DNA from: an uncultured Collinsella sp.
GTDB taxonomy: Bacteria; Actinomycetota; Coriobacteriia; Coriobacteriales; Coriobacteriaceae
Length of the DNA: 14,960 nt
Direction of reading: 5' to 3'
Assembly (NCBI GenBank): GCA_902479135.1
Contig: CABSNU010000029.1
Span: 1-14,960 of the forward strand
Shown: one piece after another, positions 1 to 5,981 of the stretch
How the letters are laid out: each line of letters starts with the position of its first letter
How positions within the stretch are numbered: position 1 is the stretch's first letter
Notes under the pieces: model-generated
Told to the model about the DNA's origin: nothing
What the model saw: the letters and a program-made list of their open reading frames with translations, nothing else
Database searches by the model: none
Program-made: the position numbers and the translations under genes

Positions 1-1158
1 GAGATCGAGGAAGTCACGCGCCACGACGTCATTGCCTTCCTGACCAACATGAAGGAGTACATCGATGCCGATGTTCCCGAGGGCGACCTCAAGCCCAGCC
101 GCTGGGTTCACTATGGCATGACCAGTTCCGATCTGGGCGACACGGCCCTGTGCTACCAGCTCACCCAGGCCTGCGACCTGATCATCGAGGATGTCAAGAA
201 GCTCGGCGAGATTTGCAAGCGTCGCGCCTTTGAGGAGCGCAACACGCTCTGCGCCGGCCGTACTCATGGCATCCATGCCGAGCCGATGACCTTTGGCATG
301 AAGTTTGGCTCTTGGGCCTGGGAGCTCAAGCGCGATCTGGACCGTCTTGAGGATGCCCGCAAGAACGTTGCCTTTGGTGCCATCTCGGGCGCTGTCGGCA
401 CGTACAGCTCCATCGAGCCGTTTGTCGAGGAATATGTCTGCGAGCACCTGGGCCTGGTTCACGACCCGCTGTCCACGCAGGTTATCAGCCGCGATCATCA
501 CGCCTACCTCGCCGGCGTTCTCGCCACCACCGCGGCCACCTGTGAGCGTATCGCTACCGAGGTCCGCAACCTGCAGAAGACCGATACGCTCGAGGCCGAG
601 GAGCCGTTCCGCAAGGGCCAAAAGGGCAGCTCCGCCATGCCGCACAAGCGCAACCCCATCACCATGGAGAAGGTCTGTGGCCTGTCGCGCGTCGTGAAGT
701 CCAACGCTCAGGTCGCCTTTGACAACGTTGCCCTGTGGCACGAGCGCGACATTTCGCACTCCTCTGCCGAGCGCGTCGCCCAGGCCGATAGCTTCATCGC
801 CCTTGACCACATGTTCCAGTGCCTCATCCGCGTCATCGACGGCCTGCAGCTGTACCCTGCCCGCATGATGGCCAATCTCAACAAGACCCGCGGCCTCATC
901 TTCTCCTCCAAGGTGCTGCTGGCTCTCGTCGATACAGGCATCACCCGCGAGGATGCCTATGCCATCGTGCAGGAAAACGCCATGGCCACGTGGCACGAGG
1001 TGCAGGATTGCGTCTCCGGTCCTACCTTTAAAGAGCGCCTCGAGGCCGATCCGCGCTGCACCGTCAGCCAGGAGAAGCTCGACGAGATCTTTGACCCGTG
1101 GGACTTCCTCACCCGCATCGACACGGTCTTCGATCGCCTGGAGCAGCTCGAGTTCTAA
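1..1158 (+). CDS. purB: Adenylosuccinate lyase, 5'-truncated by the window edge
   Basis: This cytoplasmic enzyme of the fumarase/aspartase superfamily cleaves SAICAR to AICAR and adenylosuccinate to AMP in purine synthesis. The reading frame is open from base 1, so the first visible ATG (49) is internal. 385 residues are present. By comparison with the Bacillus subtilis enzyme, roughly 50 N-terminal residues are missing. Visible family motifs are VHYGMTSSDLGDT near the start, GRTHGIHAEPMTFG with the His of the active site at about residue 89, and the superfamily signature GSSAMPHKRNP at about 209-219, whose Ser lies in the mobile catalytic loop. The C-terminus (DRLEQLEF, stop TAA) looks complete. 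There is no frameshift, and codon use is GC-rich like the other housekeeping genes here. purC, which makes its SAICAR substrate, lies about 10.8 kb downstream, so the two are only loosely clustered. Identification is firm; only the start is unseen. Confidence 0.97.
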   Translation, partial: EIEEVTRHDVIAFLTNMKEYIDADVPEGDLKPSRWVHYGMTSSDLGDTALCYQLTQACDLIIEDVKKLGEICKRRAFEERNTLCAGRTHGIHAEPMTFGMKFGSWAWELKRDLDRLEDARKNVAFGAISGAVGTYSSIEPFVEEYVCEHLGLVHDPLSTQVISRDHHAYLAGVLATTAATCERIATEVRNLQKTDTLEAEEPFRKGQKGSSAMPHKRNPITMEKVCGLSRVVKSNAQVAFDNVALWHERDISHSSAERVAQADSFIALDHMFQCLIRVIDGLQLYPARMMANLNKTRGLIFSSKVLLALVDTGITREDAYAIVQENAMATWHEVQDCVSGPTFKERLEADPRCTVSQEKLDEIFDPWDFLTRIDTVFDRLEQLEF

Positions 1159-1192
1159 TTGACCGATCGGGGAGGTAGTCAAATCGATCAAT
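1158..1192 (+). repeat. Imperfect inverted repeat at the purB stop codon
   Basis: ATTGACCGAT (1158-1167) and ATCGATCAAT (1183-1192) pair at 9 of 10 positions around a 15-base loop. The repeat starts on the last base of the purB stop. There is no T-run after it, so it could be a weak 3'-end stabiliser or a protein site rather than a clear terminator. Confidence 0.35.
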
Positions 1193-1228
1193 TCTCCGCG
1201 GCCCTCGTTCGAGTGCGACTTTCCAACA

Positions 1229-1266
1229 CAAGCCCCGCTCGCAGCTCGCTCTGCCAGCGGGGCTTG
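1229..1266 (+). terminator. GC-rich hairpin downstream of purB, terminator-like without a T-run
   Basis: CAAGCCCCGCT (1229-1239) and AGCGGGGCTTG (1256-1266) are perfect 11-base complements separated by 16 bases. The stem resembles the clear terminator after the surface gene (AAGCCCCG...CGGGGCTT at 4838-4873), but no T-run follows on either strand. It probably ends or stabilises the purB transcript. Its efficiency as a Rho-independent terminator is doubtful. Confidence 0.5.
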
Positions 1267-1354
1267 TGCATGAGCGCACCTAGAAAGCTGGACGTCAGCG
1301 ATATATGCGCGTCAACTGTGCTGCTTGCCGATAATTTGAGACATCTGACAAACA

Positions 1355-1390
1355 TTACCTTGCCGGTAACTGTCGGGGGGGGGGTATCCT
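1355..1390 (+). promoter_or_regulatory. Possible promoter with a ten-G tract in the spacer (surface-protein gene)
   Basis: TTGCCG (1360-1365, 4/6 to the -35 consensus) and TATCCT (1385-1390, 4/6 to the -10 consensus) are separated by 19 bases, ten of which are an unbroken run of G (1375-1384). An inverted repeat TTACC-ttgcc-GGTAA (1355-1369) overlaps the -35 and could be an operator. Loss of two G would give the optimal 17-base spacer. Homopolymer runs in this position act as phase-variation switches in Neisseria genes such as porA. A start near 1397 would leave a leader of about 56 bases before the ATG at 1453. Neither box is a strong match, so this promoter is an inference. Confidence 0.45.
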
Positions 1391-1452
1391 TAAGCCAATT
1401 TTAAGGTGTGGGAGAATGCTGCGTTTTTTCACGAGAGATTGGACTTAGGGGA

Positions 1453-4400
1453 ATGAGAAAAGGGTTTTGGAGGATAGCCACAGGCATCTGTGTTGCTTTA
1501 ACGGCGGCAACGTTTGGGCTGACGGTGGCCGCTCCGCATGCGGATGCTGTCATGCTGGAGTCGCAGGACGGTTCCATGGGTGCATCGTTTCTCCCATACG
1601 ATTCGTCTACAGGCGATGTGTGGTCAGAATTTGATGTCGCTGTTGGACAGACGGTGAAAGGAAGGCTTTCCTTTTTTAATAAAAATCACGAATGGGCGCA
1701 CATTGACCCTAGCGATATCGATATCACATCGTCTGACGAGGATATCGCTAAGGTAAGTTATGAGTCACATAGTTGGGTATTGACAATTAGCCCCACCAAA
1801 GTTGGCACAACGACTATAACCCTGAAGAGCAAGACCGACGAGAGTTTAAACGGTTCTCTTAAGATTAAAAGTGTGGCTAAAGTCAATCCAATTAAGGTCA
1901 GTTTCGTTTCTTACGACCAATCTGGTGCGACAACAAACACCGCAACGCTGGGTTACACGGATGATTGTCCGCAAAAATGCGGGAACACGCATTATGCATT
2001 ACTAGAGGGGAGAGTTGACGTTCGTCCCGTGGACGAGAGCCGTGCGGCCACATATTTTGTTATTAAGGAAGACCCCTCAAAGGATTCCAAAGTCCAGGCA
2101 AGGGTGAATTCGAATTATTCATCATATGGAACTTCCGAGCTAAGCGCTTCTTTGCAACTCGAGGCGTTGTCGAAAGATGCTAAAGAGGCCAAGGTTCTTG
2201 TCGACTATTGCAACGGTGAAGTTGAGACGAAGAAGCTATGTGATGTTGTAACCGAGAATCAGGAGCCCGGATTCAATGAGCGTGGGAACAAAAAGCAAAA
2301 GATGCTGGTTGGGGACAGCTCTTATCTGACTGCCATTCTCAACGTTTCTCCAAATGAAGTACTGAAGGCATGCCAGCGCGCACATTGGGGTGCGGACTTT
2401 GGCGCTGTAACCTATTCTCTGGAAAGCAACGATGTCGTTGAGCTTATCGATGGTGAAAACTCGTTTAAGGCAATAAAGCCTGGCACCGTTAAGGCTCATG
2501 CTCGTGATGGCCTTGGCAATGACCATCCCTTTGAGATAGAGGTTGTCGACCCTGCGGAAGTGAGCCTTTCGAAGGCTAAGTTTGTGTCGAGCGATTATAC
2601 ATTTCCCTGTGAGGTCAGTTCAGATAGTATATCCAAAGATTGGCTTTGGCTGGAATGTGACAGGGGGTTTGAATATCCAAAGGGCGTGCTGAGTAAAAGC
2701 GCTGAGGAATTGATGGACTCCTATGCCGGCGCAAAGTATTCTTTCACTTCAGATAATCCGGATGTCCTCGAGGTAAAAGGACCGATGTTTAGTGGTGGCA
2801 GTTACTTGGGGTATTTAGTGCCTCATAGTTACGGCGATGCAACGGTTTCAATGTACTTGGGTGGTCGTCTCTGCGACACGATGACCGTTCATGTTGTCAA
2901 GCCTGGCGAGGAGCCTGCAAAGACTGCGGTTTCCATTGCGGACAGCTACTCAACCTCCATGGATAAAGGCACGACTCAGCAGCTGAAGGCAAAGGTCTCC
3001 CCTGATGACAAGGCCAGCCAAGTTGTTTGGTCCTCTTCCAACGAGAGCGTCCTTACCGTCGACGCTAACGGTCTTGTTACCGCTGTCGGTGACGGTGATG
3101 CCACGATCACGGCAACGGTTGATGGGGTCTCTGCAACCACGGATGCGATTACGGTAACCACTCCGGTTGTAAAGGTGTCGGGCGTCAAGCTCAGCGCTTC
3201 AAACCTTAAGCTTGCTGTGGGCGGTGAGCCCTCGACGTTGACCGCAGCGGTTGAGCCCGATAATGCAACGAACAAGAACTTGTCCTGGTCGTCGAGCGAT
3301 CCTACGGTCGCCACGGTTGCAGACGGCGTCGTGACCCCGGTCAAGGCAGGTGTTGCTACGATTACCGTCACCACTGAGGACGGAGAGCATAGCGCCACGT
3401 GCAAGGTGACGGTTATTCAGCCTGCTACGGGCATCACGCTCGATAAGCAGAAGGTCGTGCTTGTGGGCGCTGCAACCGAGCAGCTTAAGGCGGCGGTCGT
3501 TCCCGCGGAGGCTAACCAGACGATTGTCTGGAAGTCCAGCAACGAAAGTGTCGCTACAGTCGATCAAACCGGAAAGGTGGCGGCTGTCTCCAAGGGCGCC
3601 GCAACCATCACCGTTTCGACTGAAGACGGCACCTATTCTCAGGATTGCGCGGTGACCGTCTCTAATCCCGCAACGAACCTTACGGTCGACCAGAGCGTCC
3701 TCGGCCTCAAGAAGGGCGAAGAGGGCACCGTGAAGGTTTCTCTTGCTGGAACCCTTGCGGGTGAGGTCGACGAGACCAATCTTGCTCTGGATGACACGGG
3801 CGCTTCGAAGGCGTTTAAGGTTGTCGACAACGGTGATGGCTCCTACACCGTTACCGCCCTCAAGACCGGTTCTGGTTCTTTTGTCATCACTGCAGGGTCG
3901 CTCTCCCAGACCGTTTCGGTGACCGTGACCAATCCCGCCCAAAAGGTTGAGCTCAACAAGACGAGCCTGTCCTTTACCGTCGGTGATGCCTCCACAAAGC
4001 TCTCCGCAACGGTGAGTCCTGCCGATGCAGACGATACGACGGTGAGCTGGACCTCCAGCGACTCGTCGATCGCCACGGTCAAAGACGGCGTCGTGACGCC
4101 GCTTAAGGCCGGTACCGCCACGATTACCGCCACCTGTGGCGACAAAACCGCGACCTGCGCCGTTATCGTAGCGGCAAAGACCATTGCAGGCGTTGCGGGT
4201 AGCAACGGAACGGACGTTAGCGTAAGCGCCGAGAACAATGTCGCTGCCGGCATTGCCCAGAACAACAGCATCTCTCTTGTGGTCGAGGAACCGACGGATC
4301 TTACCGATGCCGCCAATGCTACGATTTCCGGCCTTGAGCAGGGGACTACCAAGGTTGCCGATAAGCTCGATATCAAGCTTCTCAAGGACGGCGAGGTTAT

Positions 4401-4803
4401 CGAGGACTACGAAGGCATGTCCTTCATCGTCCGTGTCAAGATGACTGCCGCCATGAAGGCGCTCACCAATCTCAAGGTGCTCTACGTTGCCGAGGATGGT
4501 TCCACTCAGGCTATGGATACGTGGACCGAGGGCGACTACCTCTGCTTCCGCACGAGCCACTTCTCGACGTACGTGGTGACGGGCGAGGAGGCCAAGGGGG
4601 AGCCGGCTCAGCCTGCGCAGCCCGTGACGCCGTCCCAACCCGGTCAGCAGACGACGACCAAGGTAACCAAAACGTCCGCTAAGACTACTAAGGGTGCGCT
4701 CGCCAACACGGGCGACCAAACCCTTGCCGTCGCCTTTATTATGACCGTTGTCGGCGCTTCGCTGATTGCCTTCGCGCTTATGCGCAAACGTCTCGAGTGT
4801 TAG
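1453..4803 (+). CDS. Sortase-anchored BIG2-repeat surface protein
   Basis: A 1116-residue secreted protein, probably a cell-wall adhesin or scaffold. The ATG at 1453 is chosen because it begins a classical signal peptide: MRKGFW, then a hydrophobic stretch, cleaving near HADA (about residue 32). An in-frame GTG at 1408 would only add 15 residues. AGGGG lies almost against the ATG, so initiation may be weak. Residues about 33-490 match no family I recognise and contain several Cys (for example CPQKC). Residues about 493-910 hold five BIG2-like Ig domains with the usual W(S/T)SS(N/D)-x(3-4)-(A/L)TV and A(T)ITA(T) patterns; the fourth (about 740-829) is divergent. Then come a beta-rich domain (about 910-1040), a Pro/Gln/Thr linker, LANTG at 1083-1087, a hydrophobic helix and the basic tail RKR. 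LAxTG is the motif expected for class E sortases. The N-terminal half uses clearly more A/T-ending codons than the BIG2 half. The ligand is unknown. Confidence 0.9.
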   Translation: MRKGFWRIATGICVALTAATFGLTVAAPHADAVMLESQDGSMGASFLPYDSSTGDVWSEFDVAVGQTVKGRLSFFNKNHEWAHIDPSDIDITSSDEDIAKVSYESHSWVLTISPTKVGTTTITLKSKTDESLNGSLKIKSVAKVNPIKVSFVSYDQSGATTNTATLGYTDDCPQKCGNTHYALLEGRVDVRPVDESRAATYFVIKEDPSKDSKVQARVNSNYSSYGTSELSASLQLEALSKDAKEAKVLVDYCNGEVETKKLCDVVTENQEPGFNERGNKKQKMLVGDSSYLTAILNVSPNEVLKACQRAHWGADFGAVTYSLESNDVVELIDGENSFKAIKPGTVKAHARDGLGNDHPFEIEVVDPAEVSLSKAKFVSSDYTFPCEVSSDSISKDWLWLECDRGFEYPKGVLSKSAEELMDSYAGAKYSFTSDNPDVLEVKGPMFSGGSYLGYLVPHSYGDATVSMYLGGRLCDTMTVHVVKPGEEPAKTAVSIADSYSTSMDKGTTQQLKAKVSPDDKASQVVWSSSNESVLTVDANGLVTAVGDGDATITATVDGVSATTDAITVTTPVVKVSGVKLSASNLKLAVGGEPSTLTAAVEPDNATNKNLSWSSSDPTVATVADGVVTPVKAGVATITVTTEDGEHSATCKVTVIQPATGITLDKQKVVLVGAATEQLKAAVVPAEANQTIVWKSSNESVATVDQTGKVAAVSKGAATITVSTEDGTYSQDCAVTVSNPATNLTVDQSVLGLKKGEEGTVKVSLAGTLAGEVDETNLALDDTGASKAFKVVDNGDGSYTVTALKTGSGSFVITAGSLSQTVSVTVTNPAQKVELNKTSLSFTVGDASTKLSATVSPADADDTTVSWTSSDSSIATVKDGVVTPLKAGTATITATCGDKTATCAVIVAAKTIAGVAGSNGTDVSVSAENNVAAGIAQNNSISLVVEEPTDLTDAANATISGLEQGTTKVADKLDIKLLKDGEVIEDYEGMSFIVRVKMTAAMKALTNLKVLYVAEDGSTQAMDTWTEGDYLCFRTSHFSTYVVTGEEAKGEPAQPAQPVTPSQPGQQTTTKVTKTSAKTTKGALANTGDQTLAVAFIMTVVGASLIAFALMRKRLEC

Positions 4804-4837
4804 GGCGCCCTCTCGTTTAAGCGCGACCTTTCAGTCC

Positions 4838-4875
4838 AAGCCCCGTTGGTAACTCGTTTTACCAACGGGGCTTTT
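4838..4875 (+). terminator. Strong Rho-independent terminator of the surface-protein gene
   Basis: AAGCCCCGTTGGTAA (4838-4852) and TTACCAACGGGGCTT (4859-4873) form a perfect 15-base-pair stem with a 6-base loop, ending in TTTT. It lies 35 bases after the stop codon. The upstream flank is not T-rich on the other strand, so it acts on + strand transcription. Confidence 0.9.
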
Positions 4876-5049
4876 ACGTTAAAGACTTCAGCCCGTGTGT
4901 CGCGTGCAGTGCGGCGCGTCGGAAACCGCCAGATACGCGGTCGGCGCCAACGGCCTGAACGAGGCAGCGGTCGGGGTGCATTCGGGAGCAGCTGAACTTC
5001 GAGTAGGGCTAACCTAATTCGACCGCTTGCGGATGCATTTCAACCTTTG
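4876..5049 (+). other. Non-coding gap between two terminators, possible structured leader RNA
   Basis: No convincing gene lies here. The 8-mer GCGGTCGG occurs twice (4937-4944 and 4967-4974), and CGACCGC at 5020-5026 can pair with either copy, so two alternative stems are possible. A small hairpin TAGG-gctaa-CCTA lies between. The region ends at the terminator at 5050-5082, just ahead of the binding-protein gene, an arrangement found in attenuators and riboswitches. A short open frame from GTG 4904 to TAA 5017 (37 codons, containing YAVGANGLNEAAVGV) has no ribosome-binding site and may be a gene remnant. I match it to no known RNA family with confidence. Confidence 0.35.
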
Positions 5050-5082
5050 GCGCCTTGCCCATCTTGGGTGAGGCGCTTTTTT
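5050..5082 (+). terminator. Terminator immediately upstream of the binding-protein gene
   Basis: GCGCCTtgCCCA (5050-5061) pairs with TGGGtgAGGCGC (5065-5076) apart from an internal tg/tg mismatch. The loop is 3 bases and six T follow (5077-5082). It lies 62 bases before the GTG start at 5145. The gene upstream already has a terminator at 4838-4875, so this one either ends a short RNA made from 4876-5049 or regulates read-through into the downstream operon. Confidence 0.85.
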
Positions 5083-5133
5083 ATTGCCGCATCAGCCCCG
5101 GGTATACCATGAAATCCGACTGCTGTTTCGATG

Positions 5134-5141
5134 AAGGGAGG
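5134..5141 (+). promoter_or_regulatory. Ribosome-binding site that favours a GTG start at 5145
   Basis: AAGGGAGG lies 3 bases before GTG 5145. The upstream in-frame ATG at 5109 has no purine-rich site before it. The spacing is short, but this is the only good Shine-Dalgarno match near the start of the binding-protein gene. Confidence 0.6.
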
Positions 5142-5144
5142 CGC

Positions 5145-5981
5145 GTGCCCGGACGCACCAAGCGAGCCGCCATCGTCTCGTTTACGCTCATGCTCCTTGT
5201 TGCCGCCTGTGTGGCCGCCCTGACGTATACCGTTCGAAGCAGTTCTTCCTCCTCGAATGAAGCCGACAAAGACCTCCCGGTACTCAAAATCGGCGTTACG
5301 GATAACGACCCCTATGTGTATGTCGATACCACGGGCGATTACGCCGGTATCGATATCGATATCGCCCGCGAGGCCTGCAAGCGTGCGGGGCTCAAGCCAC
5401 AGTTTGTCGATATTGACTGGAACGATCGCGACCGGCTGCTCAAAAACGGTGATATCGATTGCCTATGGTGCGATTATTCGCCCTGTTATCGTGAGGATAA
5501 GTATTACTGGACTGAGCCGTATCTAACCGTGACGGTCTCGGTTGCCGCCAAGAAAGCGAGTGGTATCAAGTCTTTGGCACATCTCGATGGAAGTAGGACC
5601 ATTGCGGTGATTGCGGGCTCGGTGAGTGAGCGGCGATTGCTTACGGGGGATCTGGGGATCTCGCCGGACGTTCAAATCAAATCATATGGCTCTGTCGAAC
5701 TCTGCAAAGCCGCTCTGGCCAAAGGGTATGTTGACTGTTGGATGGCGGACGTTCAATCGTTTGACCAACTCATCGCCCAGTATCCCGGCCTTTACCGTGT
5801 GTTTGCTGACAACGTTATGACGGTTGATCTTGGCGTCGCGTTTGAGAACGGCTATGAAGGGCCGGTCGTCAAGAATCTCAATACCGCATTGTTTGCCATG
5901 GATCGAGATGGCACGATTGACCGTATCGTGGGCAATTACAAGGCGGGAGCGACGACGAGCGGGCAAGGAGCGAATCCATGA
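5145..5981 (+). CDS. Extracytoplasmic solute-binding protein, family 3 (amino-acid type)
   Basis: A 278-residue binding protein from GTG 5145; the alternative ATG 5109 adds 12 residues. Residues about 8-30 are a hydrophobic export segment containing VAAC (Cys 22), which could be a lipobox, although the stretch stays hydrophobic beyond the Cys and may instead be an uncleaved anchor. A Ser-rich linker follows. Residues about 44-268 match the SBP_bac_3 fold: LKIGVTDNDPY, then YAGIDIDIAREACKRAG, and later WTEPY. The residues that usually hold the amino-acid carboxylate and amino groups are present as Arg 116 (CYRED) and Asp 202 (ADV), so an amino acid or similar ligand is likely. No ABC permease or ATPase is nearby. 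The stop overlaps the start of the diguanylate cyclase gene by 4 bases (ATGA), which points to a sensory rather than a transport job. The ligand cannot be read from the sequence. Confidence 0.88.
   Translation: MPGRTKRAAIVSFTLMLLVAACVAALTYTVRSSSSSSNEADKDLPVLKIGVTDNDPYVYVDTTGDYAGIDIDIAREACKRAGLKPQFVDIDWNDRDRLLKNGDIDCLWCDYSPCYREDKYYWTEPYLTVTVSVAAKKASGIKSLAHLDGSRTIAVIAGSVSERRLLTGDLGISPDVQIKSYGSVELCKAALAKGYVDCWMADVQSFDQLIAQYPGLYRVFADNVMTVDLGVAFENGYEGPVVKNLNTALFAMDRDGTIDRIVGNYKAGATTSGQGANP

Noticed and set aside
1159..1404. 81-codon frame between purB and the surface gene
   Set aside because: It runs through two inverted repeats and the G tract, has no ribosome-binding site and ends at the promoter-like region, so it is most likely non-coding.
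1714..1725. GATATCGATATC palindrome, also present near 5350-5363
   Set aside because: Both copies lie in coding sequence for Asp-Ile repeats and are explained by codon choice.
3199..4719. 506-codon open frame on the - strand across the BIG2 region
   Set aside because: It lies opposite a well-supported gene whose third-position GC bias keeps the opposite frame open. Its product is a low-complexity Arg/Gly/Leu-rich sequence with no recognisable domain and no start signal.
4904..4980. Resemblance to the c-di-GMP-I (GEMM) riboswitch before a cyclase operon
   Set aside because: GGCCTGAAC followed by AGGCAGCGG recalls part of the motif, but the conserved GCACAGGGCAAACC and GCAAAGCC segments are not present, so the match is too poor to claim.
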